DNA from: a bacterium
GTDB taxonomy: Bacteria; Bacteroidota; Ignavibacteria; Kapaibacteriales; UBA2268
Reading direction: 5' to 3'
Length of the DNA stretch: 64,000 bases
Assembly: GCA_030431515.1 (NCBI GenBank)
Contig: JAUIIX010000007.1
Coordinates: 30,142-94,141 of the forward strand
Position 1 is the stretch's first letter. Each line of letters begins with the position of its first letter. The notes under the pieces were generated by a model. That model did not search any database and was not told the DNA's origin. It saw nothing but the letters and a program-made list of their open reading frames with translations. The position numbers and the translations under genes were made by a program. Positions 17,840-25,883 of this stretch are shown piece by piece.

Positions 17840-17954
17840 ATTTATAAATTAAAGAATTGCAATAATATACATAGTTGAATTTTGAAAGTAAATTATTTTT
17901 TACTAATTTTGTTTTGTGATAAATTAAATAATAAGTAGAAACTAAAAAATCCTC

Positions 17955-18599
17955 ATGAAAATATCCGAAAAAGCACTAGAAATCTATAACCAAATCAACA
18001 AGGATAATACAAAACTTGGTGATTTGAGAAAAATCGCAAAGGATATCAAAAAAGACCACACTTTATCTTTAGAACTTTGGTCAGCAGGTAAATTTTTTCC
18101 TCGAATGTTGGCAGTTCTAATTATGGATGTAAAAAAAATCAATCAAGAGTTTATTAATAAAATAGATAAAGATATACAAGAACATATTATAGATGAAAGA
18201 ATTCAATTAGCAGATTGGTTTATGGCTAACCAACTTACTAAAGATAAAAGAACTATAGCTCTGATTGAAACTTGGGAAAAGAGTGATTCAAATATACAGA
18301 GAAGAATCTTTTGGTATTATCAAGCGAGATTAAGATGGATGGGAAAAACAAATCACGCAAACACCGAAGAGTTATTGAATTTAATTGAGAAAAACATATT
18401 AAGTGAAAATGAAATTGTTCAATGGGCAATGAATTATACAGCTGGTCAAATTGGCAAATGGGAGGAAAAATATAGAGCAAGATGTATTGCTATTGGTGAA
18501 AATACTGGTCTTTACAAAGATGAAATGGTAGCTAAAAATTGTACTCCAAGTTATTTACCAGAATTTATTAGAATCGAAGTCAATAAAATTAATAATTAA
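17955..18599 (+). CDS. DNA alkylation repair (AlkD-like HEAT-repeat) protein
   Basis: 214 residues. The sequence follows the helical-repeat pattern of the AlkD/AlkC superfamily: LRKIAKDIKKDHTLSLELWSAGKFFPRMLAVLIMD, ADWFMANQLTK, then SDSNIQRRIFWYYQARLRW, WAMNYTAGQIGKWEEKYRARCIAIGE. Relatives excise positively charged alkylated bases by aromatic cage capture of the backbone; W and Y residues needed are plentiful, but I cannot confirm the catalytic Asp. The gene is followed after 12 bases by an SRPBCC gene, with a GGAGA ribosome site, making a two-gene unit. Confidence 0.8.
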   Translation: MKISEKALEIYNQINKDNTKLGDLRKIAKDIKKDHTLSLELWSAGKFFPRMLAVLIMDVKKINQEFINKIDKDIQEHIIDERIQLADWFMANQLTKDKRTIALIETWEKSDSNIQRRIFWYYQARLRWMGKTNHANTEELLNLIEKNILSENEIVQWAMNYTAGQIGKWEEKYRARCIAIGENTGLYKDEMVAKNCTPSYLPEFIRIEVNKINN

Positions 18600-18611
18600 T
18601 ACGGAGAGATT

Positions 18612-19160
18612 ATGAAAATATTTATTTACATACTTGCTATTATATCAGTTTTATTTGTAAGCTTTTTGTTAGTAGGTTTATTTAGTTCAGATTTAACTTA
18701 TGACTATGAGATAGTTGCAAATAAACCACTTACGGAAACTTGGTCAGTATTAAATGATGAAGATAAATTATCGGAATGGTTGCCAGGATTTCAGAAAATT
18801 GAACATATAAGTGGTGAAGCAGGAACAGTTGGTTCAGTTTCAAATGTTTATTTTATTGAAAACGGTGAACAAATGATTGTTAAAGAAACAATTACGGATA
18901 TAATACCTGAGGAATCTATTTCAATGACTTATGAAAGTGAGTTTATGACTATGGAATATAGAATGTCAATTGCAGATTTAGGTGAAAAAACGAAAATAAA
19001 AACCAATACTACGGTAAGGGGTAATGGAATAATGTTCAGTTCTATAATTGCCTTTATAGGAAATACTATCAAAGAACAAGAAGAAGAAAATCTTTCTAAA
19101 TTAAAGAAAACTATTGAAAATAATAAAAAAGTTTATTTGCAGAAGGAAGAAATAGATTAA
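18612..19160 (+). CDS. SRPBCC (START-like) family protein with N-terminal membrane helix
   Basis: 182 residues. A hydrophobic anchor (IFIYILAIISVLFVSFLLVGLF) precedes a START-like/polyketide-cyclase-type domain: VANKPLTETWSVLNDEDKLSEWLPGFQKIEHISG, then ITDIIPEESISMTYES, and a long amphipathic helix at the end. Such domains bind hydrophobic ligands; the ligand is unknown. It follows the AlkD-like gene closely. Its stop codon lies inside the second copy of the direct repeat, so the cassette ends exactly at the repeat. Confidence 0.78.
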   Translation: MKIFIYILAIISVLFVSFLLVGLFSSDLTYDYEIVANKPLTETWSVLNDEDKLSEWLPGFQKIEHISGEAGTVGSVSNVYFIENGEQMIVKETITDIIPEESISMTYESEFMTMEYRMSIADLGEKTKIKTNTTVRGNGIMFSSIIAFIGNTIKEQEEENLSKLKKTIENNKKVYLQKEEID

Positions 19161-19251
19161 TTTCCTTTCATTCACCAAATTACAAAAATAAACTAATCCC
19201 AAATTTCTTTAAAATTGAAAACATTAATGATGTTCTAAATAGGACAAAGTA
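19157..19251 (+). pseudogene. direct repeat copy B: 3' stub of a second copy of the secreted-protein gene
   Basis: In one frame this reads LISFHSPNYKNKLIPNFFKI, then ENINDVLNRTK and a stop, nearly the same as the C-terminus of the 16652-17839 protein (LISFHSPNYKNKLIPNFIRI...). No start or upstream coding sequence remains. It is either what was left of a tandem paralogue displaced by the AlkD/SRPBCC pair, or a duplication made when that pair was inserted. Confidence 0.8.
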
Positions 19252-19326
19252 AAGTTAAAATTAATATTTTGTAATTATTGAATAATTATTTAATTTACTT
19301 TTTTAAAAAGTAAAAAGATTATTTTT

Positions 19327-19689
19327 ATGAAAGTAATTTCATTAATATTATTTACCATACTATTGTCATCTTGTTCATTCTCTAATAGATATGATTACAA
19401 TACCTTATCTCAATTAGATAGGGGTATTAGTGAAACTAATATAGTAAATTTCTTCAATTTAGATTACGATGAGTTTTATCCTTTCGAGTTTGAAGGAGAA
19501 AAGTATAAAATTTATTATCAAGAAATGACAATTATTTCATCTCAAACTAGTTATTTCTCTACTTATGATGTATATGTATTTTTAATAAAAGATTCTAAAT
19601 TATTTGAATACGGTCTGTTAGAAGATTTTAGAAGAAGTAATTTTTTAATTAATAGAGAAGTTGCTAAAATTGTATCGGAGGAGTTATGA
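19327..19689 (+). CDS. small lipoprotein, first of three related
   Basis: 120 residues with lipoprotein signal MKVISLILFTILLSSC. The mature part begins NTLSQLDRGISETNIVNFF, a pattern like the SmpA/BamE-type 'L-x-x-G-x-x-x-x-V' opening, and ends with a strand pair YDVYVFLIKDSKLFEYGLL. Similarity to the next protein at both ends suggests a common ancestor. The next gene starts four bases before this one stops. Function unknown; it probably lies in the inner leaflet of the outer membrane or on the cell surface. Confidence 0.65.
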   Translation: MKVISLILFTILLSSCSFSNRYDYNTLSQLDRGISETNIVNFFNLDYDEFYPFEFEGEKYKIYYQEMTIISSQTSYFSTYDVYVFLIKDSKLFEYGLLEDFRRSNFLINREVAKIVSEEL

Positions 19690-20117
19690 AATTAGTCCTT
19701 CTTTTTATATTGATTGTAGTTATTTCTTCCTGTAAGTTTCGTGAAGTTGGAGTTAATAAGTTTGCAAAACTCCATAAGGGATTGGATAGGAATGATGTAA
19801 GAAGATTAATTGATGAAGCAGCATCTACATCTAAACTTATTCAAATTGGGCAAGAAAAGTATTTTTATGACATATATATGATTCCTTTAGAAGTATATTC
19901 TAAAGAAAGAACTGAATATAGACCGAATTATAATTATAATAAGTATGATGATTATAAAAAAGTAACCGAAACAACAACATTTAGTTATCCTTATGTCATC
20001 CTGTATAAAAATAACAAATTACATTTTCAAGGTTTTATTTGGGAATTCAAAATTAATGAATCCATTGAAATAAATGAAATTGGAAATACTTTATCGGAGG
20101 TCATTCTTGGCTACTAA
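19686..20117 (+). CDS. small lipoprotein, second of three related
   Basis: 143 residues; signal MKLVLLFILIVVISSC. FAKLHKGLDRNDVRRLIDEA resembles the BamE/SmpA-like start of the preceding protein, and PYVILYKNNKLHFQGFIWEFK the shared closing strands. A Tyr/Asn-rich insert (YRPNYNYNKYDDYKK) sits in the middle. A GGAGG ribosome-binding site precedes the ATG at 19686. Overlap with both neighbours indicates a single translationally coupled operon. Function unknown. Confidence 0.65.
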   Translation: MKLVLLFILIVVISSCKFREVGVNKFAKLHKGLDRNDVRRLIDEAASTSKLIQIGQEKYFYDIYMIPLEVYSKERTEYRPNYNYNKYDDYKKVTETTTFSYPYVILYKNNKLHFQGFIWEFKINESIEINEIGNTLSEVILGY

Positions 20118-20466
20118 ATTAATCAAAACACTAATATATTCCACTTTTATTTTACTTGTTATTTCTTGTTCTACTTATGTTTACAAGCAAAATAAAAAGT
20201 TTGTATTATTTGAAACAACTTATGCAAAGTTTGATGATATTGGAGTATCCGGTCAAAAAGAACATAATGTAAGCTTAGAAAATGATTCCAACAATTACAT
20301 GATAGTAGAATCTAAAATTGACCATGTTGCTGGAAGACTAAAATATCTTTATGCTTTCCGAAATGATACATTAATTTATTTTGGTTACCCTTATCAATTC
20401 AGTCAATCTAACGATAGTACAGTTAATGAATTAGGTGAATATTATAGTACAAAAATTAATAAATGA
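20107..20466 (+). CDS. small lipoprotein, third of three related (TTG start)
   Basis: 119 residues from the TTG at 20107, which has GGAGG six bases upstream; the same ATCGGAGG context precedes the second gene. The in-frame ATG at 20074 would put extra charged residues before the signal and is less likely. Signal LIKTLIYSTFILLVISC ends in a lipobox. The BamE-like opening motif is weaker, but KYLYAFRNDTLIYFGYPYQF matches the closing strands of the other two. It overlaps the upstream gene by 11 bases. Confidence 0.6.
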   Translation: MATKLIKTLIYSTFILLVISCSTYVYKQNKKFVLFETTYAKFDDIGVSGQKEHNVSLENDSNNYMIVESKIDHVAGRLKYLYAFRNDTLIYFGYPYQFSQSNDSTVNELGEYYSTKINK

Positions 20467-20786
20467 TAGGTGTAGTCAATTGAAGAAAAGTTGATTTTAA
20501 TCTAAACTAATAAAATGAAAAAAGTGATAAGATAGATTCAAGATGTATGTTTTTTGTTAAATTTTTACTTGTTATCAGTAAGATTGAAATTCTTTTTTAG
20601 TCCTCTTTTAAAACCAATACCATCTAAATTCTTTAGAATAACAAATTATAATATTATTTCCTAAATTATTTCGAATTCAATTAATCAAATCATTATTTTT
20701 TTTATAATTATTTAAATTAAATATGTATATATTTAATTATTTTTATTAAATTGCAGTATATTTTTAATACATTTAAGGGTTTTTAT
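20467..20786. other. 320-base intergenic stretch, no feature seen
   Basis: Very A/T-rich with short stops in all frames. It must contain the promoter of the following outer membrane protein gene, but I see no convincing -35/-10 pair, hairpin or repeat. Confidence 0.5.
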
Positions 20787-21365
20787 ATGAAAAGATTTAT
20801 TCTCTCTGCAGCTGTATTAGTTATTATGGCTTTTACTGCGAATAATTTGGAAGCACAACTTCCTAAAGGTAGTGTTGGAATTGGTTCAAGTTTTAGTAAT
20901 GGTGGATCAGGAATGAACCTTAACTACGCATTCGGTTCTAATTTCGATTTAGGTGTTAGTTTAGGATATTTATCTATGTCATCAGTAGTTAAATATGATA
21001 GTGATACTAAAAAAGATGACGAAATTGACATGAGTTTGATGACTTTTGGCTTAAATGGTAGATATTTTTTAAAAGACAATGAAAATGTTGATCCATATTT
21101 ATATGTTGGATTTGCTTATGCAAGTAACCCAAATGAATTATCTTTGGATGAAGGAGAAGAGGATGAAAATTTAGACTCTTCAGTAATGGGTCTTAATATT
21201 GGTATTGGTGCTCAAGCTGAAATTTATAAATCAGTCTTTATTTATTCAACTGTTGGCTTAAGCTACTCAGCTATATCAATAGATATGAAAGATATATCTG
21301 AAACAACCAATACTACAATTGGTTTATTTACTACTTCAGTTGGTATTACATTTTATTTCAATTAA
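20787..21365 (+). CDS. outer membrane beta-barrel protein (OmpX/OmpA-barrel size)
   Basis: 192 residues from the ATG at 20787; signal MKRFILSAAVLVIMAFTANNLEA is followed by a cleavage site before QLPKG. About eight alternating amphipathic strands follow (GSVGIGSSFS, FDLGVSLGYLSMSS, MSLMTFGLNGRYFL, PYLYVGFAYAS, GLNIGIGAQAEIY, VFIYSTVGLSYSA), and the chain ends TSVGITFYFN, close to the aromatic C-terminus wanted for barrel insertion. Likely a structural or adhesion-type small barrel; function unknown. Monocistronic. Confidence 0.8.
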   Translation: MKRFILSAAVLVIMAFTANNLEAQLPKGSVGIGSSFSNGGSGMNLNYAFGSNFDLGVSLGYLSMSSVVKYDSDTKKDDEIDMSLMTFGLNGRYFLKDNENVDPYLYVGFAYASNPNELSLDEGEEDENLDSSVMGLNIGIGAQAEIYKSVFIYSTVGLSYSAISIDMKDISETTNTTIGLFTTSVGITFYFN

Positions 21366-21384
21366 TTGAAATTTATATTTTTAT

Positions 21385-21423
21385 AAAAAAGAGAAACTAT
21401 AGATGTTTCTCTTTTTTTTTTCT
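21385..21423. terminator. bidirectional terminator between the barrel gene and rimO
   Basis: AGAGAAAC / GTTTCTCT stem with loop TATAGAT (21390-21412), preceded by A-run and followed by nine or more T. It serves the + gene at 21365 and the - gene ending at 21426. Confidence 0.85.
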
Positions 21424-21425
21424 TT

Positions 21426-22763
21426 CTAAATTTCAAACACTTCAGCATATAATTCATATTCGCCAGCGTCAATGATTTTTGCTTCTACAAATTCACCAAC
21501 TTTGAGATTAGTTTCACCTTCAAATATTACGATATTATCTACATCTAGTGAGTCATGTTCTGTTCTACCAATTGATTTATCTGCCAAAACTTCATCAATT
21601 AAAACTTTTAAAGTTGAACCAATTTTAGCAGTGTTTTTCTTTAATGAGATTTCTTGTTGAAGTAACATTACTTGACCACGTCTTTCGTCTTTTACTTCTT
21701 GAGATAAACTATCGCCTAAGATATGTGCACCTGTGTTTTCTTCTTGAGAGTAAGTAAATACACCAACTCTATCTAACTGCACAGTATTAATAAAATCAAG
21801 TAGTTCAGCAAGATCTTCTTCTGTTTCGCCTGGGTAACCAACAATAAATGTAGAACGAATCGCTAAATTGTCTATTTTTTCTCTAAATGATAAAAGCAAA
21901 TCCTCCATTTCTTGACGCTTAACTCCACGTCTCATAGAACGAAGAATTTTATCTGATGCGTGCTGTAATGGAATATCAATGTAATTACAAATTTTTGGAT
22001 GTTTAGCCATCATTTCCATTATTTCCATAGGAAATTTTCTTGGGTAAGCATATTGAATTCTAATCCACTCAATTCCTTCTACTTCAACTAATTGCTCAAG
22101 TAACTCAGGTAATGCACGTTTTTTGTATAAATCTAATCCGTAATAAGTTGAGTCTTGTGCTATGATAATTAACTCTTTAACTCCTTGTGCTGCCAAACTT
22201 TTAGCTTCTTCAACTAATTTCTCAATTGGTTCAGAAACGTGTTTGCCACGCATCAAAGGAATAGCACAAAAAGAACATTTTTGGTCGCAACCTTCGGAGA
22301 TTTTCATATATGCAAAGTGCGAAGGAGTGTAAAGCATTCTTTCTCCTGTCAACTCATACTTTCTATCACCCATAAGTATTTTCAAAATTCTTTCGTCTGA
22401 ATTTACTCCAAGGAAGTAATCTACGTGCTTAATTTGTTGCTTTAGTTCTGCATTATATCTTTCTGCCAAGCAACCAGTTACAATTAATTTTTTATATTTA
22501 TTTTTTCTTCTTAATTCTGCGGCTTGAAGAATTACGTTAATATTTTCTTCTTTAGCTGCTTTGATAAAACCGCAAGTATTGATGATAAGAGATTCAGCTT
22601 CTTCAGGATTAGGAATAATCTCAATTCCATTTTTTCTTAGTAAACCCGAAAATCTTTCACTATCAACCAAATTTTTAGCACACCCCAAAGTAATAACCGA
22701 TGTGTTGTTAATCTCTTGATTATTCTTATCTTCTTTAATTAATCTTCGTTTTGTTTTAATCAT
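21426..22763 (-). CDS. rimO: ribosomal protein S12 methylthiotransferase RimO
   Basis: 445 residues. It adds a methylthio group to Asp of ribosomal protein S12. N-terminal MTTase domain begins VITLGCAKNLVDSERFSG with its three cluster cysteines (GCAKN, INTCGFI, VTGCLAERY); the radical-SAM motif is C-x3-C-x2-C in EGCDQKCSFCAIP; a C-terminal TRAM domain closes the chain. CAKNLVDSE and IRIQYAYPRKFP favour RimO over MiaB. AAAGGA precedes the ATG. Monocistronic. Confidence 0.94.
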   Translation of the reverse strand: MIKTKRRLIKEDKNNQEINNTSVITLGCAKNLVDSERFSGLLRKNGIEIIPNPEEAESLIINTCGFIKAAKEENINVILQAAELRRKNKYKKLIVTGCLAERYNAELKQQIKHVDYFLGVNSDERILKILMGDRKYELTGERMLYTPSHFAYMKISEGCDQKCSFCAIPLMRGKHVSEPIEKLVEEAKSLAAQGVKELIIIAQDSTYYGLDLYKKRALPELLEQLVEVEGIEWIRIQYAYPRKFPMEIMEMMAKHPKICNYIDIPLQHASDKILRSMRRGVKRQEMEDLLLSFREKIDNLAIRSTFIVGYPGETEEDLAELLDFINTVQLDRVGVFTYSQEENTGAHILGDSLSQEVKDERRGQVMLLQQEISLKKNTAKIGSTLKVLIDEVLADKSIGRTEHDSLDVDNIVIFEGETNLKVGEFVEAKIIDAGEYELYAEVFEI

Positions 22764-22890
22764 TTTTTCCTTTCTGCTGAAATAATATTTACAAAAATAA
22801 AGAAAATATAAACTATAAATGAATTTTGATGTAAAATATTAGAAAAATGTTATTTTAATTTTTTTTATGTTAAGAATATATCATTGATAT

Positions 22891-22943
22891 TTCGAGCGTA
22901 GTCGAGAAATCCGTCATCCAAACCGAAGCGATGAATCCATTTC
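22891..22943. repeat. dispersed repeat (GAATCCAT / CGTCAT / TCGAGCG family), copy 1
   Basis: Contains TTCGAGCGTAGTCGAGAAAT, CCGTCATCC and GAAGCGATGAATCCATTTC. Related tracts occur at 23019-23053, 23371-23396, 24342-24372, 24430-24462, 24508-24536 and 61065-61084. These are short noncoding interspersed repeats, not genes. Confidence 0.65.
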
Positions 22944-22954
22944 TTTATGAATAG

Positions 22955-22974
22955 CCACCAGTTTTAACTGGTGG
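22955..22974. repeat. REP-like palindrome
   Basis: CCACCAGTT / AACTGGTGG around TT. It sits between the dispersed repeat at 22891 and the TGGCT/AGCCA palindrome at 22995, an association reminiscent of REP elements in Bacteroidota genomes. Confidence 0.65.
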
Positions 22975-22993
22975 ACTTGTAAACATATTAAAA

Positions 22994-23006
22994 ATGGCTT
23001 TAGCCA
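22994..23006. repeat. small palindrome TGGCTTTAGCCA
   Basis: The same 12-mer in the other orientation (TGGCTAAAGCCA) lies at 24554-24565, so one copy flanks each side of the orphan gene at 23428-24099. Confidence 0.65.
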
Positions 23007-23018
23007 AATATTCAGTTT

Positions 23019-23053
23019 CTCTCGTCATTCAGAGCGAAGAGATGAATCCATTG
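23019..23053. repeat. dispersed repeat, copy 2
   Basis: TCTCGTCATTCAGAGCGAAG followed by AGATGAATCCATTG; the reverse complement of the type seen at 24430 and 24508. The stretch 23054-23370 is T-rich on + with only doubtful ORFs. Confidence 0.65.
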
Positions 23054-23370
23054 TTTTGAAGTGAACGCAATTTTGTGTTTATTATTTTGTGTTTTGTTAA
23101 AATTACTAATTTTTTCGTTTTCTGGTTTTTGCACTTTTCTTGTAAATAGTTTTGTCGCAATGTATTACAAGGGAGGAAAAATTAGGTCTAAAAAAAAATT
23201 AGTGATTTTTTGTTTGCTTTTCATGGTTTTGATTGTTAAGTTATTGTTAGTTTATGTCGTTTTTATATATTAATTTGTTCTTCATTTGTCATTTTGGTTG
23301 TTTTTGTTTTGAAGATATGCCGAAAGAAAGCAAGAAATACACCGTCGCTGCTGCGACACCCCTATTTTAC

Positions 23371-23396
23371 ATTTCGACTACGCTCAATGACCGAGG
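23371..23396. repeat. dispersed repeat, partial copy 3
   Basis: ATTTCGACTACGCTCAATGA then CCGAGG, matching the inverse of the copy at 22891 in part. Confidence 0.5.
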
Positions 23397-23427
23397 GGAA
23401 TTTTGAGGAAATACACTCAATAAAATA

Positions 23428-24099
23428 TTATTTTATTTCGATTTTGTCTATTTCTTTGATTTGGTCTTCGATGTCGAGTTGCTCTATGGCGGCGAGCTGT
23501 CTTTCGAGTTCTTCTAATTGTGCCTTATATTTATCTGTGTTTAATAAGTTGAAATCGCTTTTATCTACTGCGTTTGGTGCGTAGTTTTCGATGTTTTTAA
23601 ATTGTTTATCTATGTTGCTTGTTAGTCGTACGTAACATTCGAAAAATCGCATTACCATATACATTGTTTGGATTTCTTGTTTTTCGTGTTGTCTTTTGTT
23701 TTTTATTATATCGTGGTCTATTGGATTGGTATCCCATTTATATAATGTTCTGTGAACTTTATCGCTTGATAAGTTTGCTCTTTCTTGTATGGCTACGAAT
23801 TGTTGTAATGCATCCATCTTTTCTTCTTGAAATTGCATTAGTAATCTGCTTTTCATTGTTTCAAATTCGTTTCTGTCATAATCTATTGATCTTTCTTGCC
23901 ATCTGAATTTTTTTGCAAAAGCATAAAGTGTGTATGGTTTACATTTGTATCTTGATGCTAAGTGGGATATTTTTCTTGGCAAACCCATTTTTAGATAGTC
24001 CAGAAGCATGTAATATTGTTCTGTTGTTTCGTTTTTCTGTTTTGGTGGATGGTTTACTAATTTTTCTACTATGTGTCTATCGTCAAATCTTACGGACAT
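23428..24099 (-). CDS. orphan phage terminase small-subunit-like protein
   Basis: 223 residues. MGLPRKISHLASRYKCKPYT looks like a helix-turn-helix, and KKFRWQERSIDYDRNEFE resembles the W-x-x-R-x-x-x-Y/W-D motif just after the HTH in small terminase subunits and related DNA-packaging or transposon proteins. The second half is helical and ends in a coiled coil (LEELERQLAAIEQLDIEDQIKEID). No large terminase, portal or integrase is near; instead it stands alone, enclosed on both sides by dispersed and REP-like repeats. Real coding is supported by the ATG, the length and the amino-acid composition. A domesticated mobile-element gene is plausible; function unknown. Confidence 0.6.
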   Translation of the reverse strand: MSVRFDDRHIVEKLVNHPPKQKNETTEQYYMLLDYLKMGLPRKISHLASRYKCKPYTLYAFAKKFRWQERSIDYDRNEFETMKSRLLMQFQEEKMDALQQFVAIQERANLSSDKVHRTLYKWDTNPIDHDIIKNKRQHEKQEIQTMYMVMRFFECYVRLTSNIDKQFKNIENYAPNAVDKSDFNLLNTDKYKAQLEELERQLAAIEQLDIEDQIKEIDKIEIK

Positions 24100-24234
24100 T
24101 TTAATCGCCTTATTGTTTTTTGAATTTTGGCGAATTTAAGGTGTTTCTATTATTTATAAAGTTATATATTGTGAATATATTTTTGTTTTGTTTTTATTTA
24201 TTTTTAAGGATATGGGGTGGGTTTGTAAGAAATA

Positions 24235-24372
24235 TTTTGCACCTAAAGGCGCTTTTGGGTTGGTGGGGTTTTGTTGTTTACAAACATTTTGCATCTAAAG
24301 ATGCAATTTTTATTTCTCTCAGAATTACGTTGGCAATTCTGGGAGATTCTTCGGCTTCGCCTCAGAATGACG
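24235..24372. repeat. cluster of short palindromes and dispersed repeat, copy 4
   Basis: TTGCATC-TAAA-GATGCAA at 24289-24306, a degenerate relative TTGCACCTAAAGGCGC at 24235-24256, CAGAATT / AATTCTG at 24320-24341, and GATTCTTCGGCTTCGCCTCAG plus AATGACG at 24345-24372. Noncoding. Confidence 0.6.
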
Positions 24373-24429
24373 TTAGGGTTTTTGGGGGATTTAGTTTTAA
24401 CCTTCGGAAGGTTTCTAATATCGTTTAAA

Positions 24430-24462
24430 ATGGATTCCACGCTTCGCTCTGAATGACAGGAT
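24430..24462. repeat. dispersed repeat, copy 5
   Basis: ATGGATTCCACGCTTCGCTC followed by TGAATGACAGG; almost the same as copy 6 at 24508. Confidence 0.7.
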
Positions 24463-24507
24463 AGGCAAGAAGTAAGGGAAATTCATGAATTTCCCCTACC
24501 AATACAT

Positions 24508-24565
24508 ATGGATTCTTCGCTTCGCTCTGAATGACGAAAGAATGTTGTAGTTTTGGCTAAAGCCA
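24508..24565. repeat. dispersed repeat copy 6 with TGGCTAAAGCCA palindrome
   Basis: ATGGATTCTTCGCTTCGCTC then TGAATGACG, followed at 24554-24565 by the palindrome also present at 22995. 24566-24680 holds no further feature. Confidence 0.7.
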
Positions 24566-24680
24566 TTATTATTTTGTAATGATAAAAAGAAATTATAAAC
24601 TAATATTGTAATTATTACGTATCTTTAATGGTAAACTATTTATTTATTATTAAATCATTTTTTTTACAATATTTATTTAA

Positions 24681-25829
24681 ATGTACAAATTAGTCTCAAT
24701 TTTTATTATTTTATTTCAAATTGATATAGTTGCTGATGAAAAAGAAAAGAAAAAGGATTTAAGAGGACTTGTAAAAAAATATATTGATAGTATTATTCTG
24801 GATACGATAAGTACTAATGAACCACAATTAATTTTATATCCTACAATAGCTTATTCACCTGAAACAAGTTGGGAATTTGGTATTAACTCTCTTTTACTAT
24901 TTTATGCTAATAACGATACTAATAATCGACTTAGCGAAGTTAATGGTTTTTCTTTTTATACTTTAGAAAATCAGTTTGGTTTTTGGTTTGACCATGCTCT
25001 CTATTTACAAGATGATAGCTGGATTTCTCTTGGTAGATTGCGTATTCAGAGTTTTCCTTTGTTTTATCATGGAATAGGTACAGACACACCTGAAGATTAT
25101 ATTGGTAGAATTGATGGATTTCAATTTAATCTTAAAGAAAGTTTATTAAAAAATATTTATAAGGATATTTTTGTTGGATTAGAGTTTAATATTAATTCTC
25201 TCAGCAAAGTAGATTTTATTTCTGATGAAAATAATCCGAAACCTAATATTATAGGTATAGATGGTTCTACTAATTATGGGCTTGGTTTAGGTATTGTGTA
25301 TGACACAAGGCATAATGTATTAAATGTTAGAGATGGTGCATTTAATGAACTTTATTATTTGCATTCAGATGATATTTGGGGTAGTGATTATAATTTTTCG
25401 ACTATTATATCAGATAATAGAATTTATAAATCTTTGAATGAAAGAATAGTATGGGCGAATCAATTATTAGGCCAGTTCAATTGGGGAGATGTTCCTTTTA
25501 ATCAAATGGCATTAATGGGTGGAGAGTCAATTATGCGTGGTTATTATTTAGGTCGATATAGAGATTTAAACCAAATAGCAGCCCAAACTGAATTGAGATT
25601 TTTACCATTTAAATTACCCTTTACTAAGAGATTGGGAGGAGCAGTTTTTGGTAGTGTAGGAGCTGTTTTTCCTAATTTTAATAGTCTTGGGAATGATGAC
25701 TTCACTTGGTCAGTAGGTGGCGGTTTGAGATATTTATTATTTCAAAGGAAAGATATTTATACTAGATTAGATTTTGCTTATACTCAAGAAGGTTTTGGAA
25801 TTTACTTCTTTATTGGTGAAGCGTTTTAG
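24681..25829 (+). CDS. Omp85/BamA-family outer membrane barrel without POTRA domains
   Basis: 382 residues with a signal-like N-terminus (LVSIFIILFQIDIVA). It is essentially a 16-strand 'bacterial surface antigen' barrel: MALMGGESIMRGYYLGRYRD carries the RGY/RGF motif of Omp85 loop 6, preceded by GLGLGIVYDTRHNVLNVRDGAF, and FTWSVGGGLRYLLF near the end. No POTRA repeats precede the barrel (only ~60 residues), so it is not BamA itself. Stand-alone barrels of this kind accompany secretion or phospholipase-like functions in Bacteroidota; its role is unknown. A lipoprotein gene follows on the same strand. Confidence 0.82.
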   Translation: MYKLVSIFIILFQIDIVADEKEKKKDLRGLVKKYIDSIILDTISTNEPQLILYPTIAYSPETSWEFGINSLLLFYANNDTNNRLSEVNGFSFYTLENQFGFWFDHALYLQDDSWISLGRLRIQSFPLFYHGIGTDTPEDYIGRIDGFQFNLKESLLKNIYKDIFVGLEFNINSLSKVDFISDENNPKPNIIGIDGSTNYGLGLGIVYDTRHNVLNVRDGAFNELYYLHSDDIWGSDYNFSTIISDNRIYKSLNERIVWANQLLGQFNWGDVPFNQMALMGGESIMRGYYLGRYRDLNQIAAQTELRFLPFKLPFTKRLGGAVFGSVGAVFPNFNSLGNDDFTWSVGGGLRYLLFQRKDIYTRLDFAYTQEGFGIYFFIGEAF

Positions 25830-25883
25830 ATAATTCATTTATTAATTTTGTAGTCAATTTTAATTAATTATAGCGTTATTTTT

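Noticed and set aside
23061..23273. 70-codon hydrophobic ORF on +
   Set aside because: Hydrophobicity follows from the T-rich strand; no ribosome site, and an equally open 40-codon ORF lies on the opposite strand. Neither is supportable.
23294..23584. 96-codon ORF on +
   Set aside because: It runs through a dispersed repeat and then antisense to the terminase-like gene.
22891..24565. CRISPR array in the repeat-rich region
   Set aside because: Repeats are irregular in spacing, orientation and sequence; no cas genes are present.
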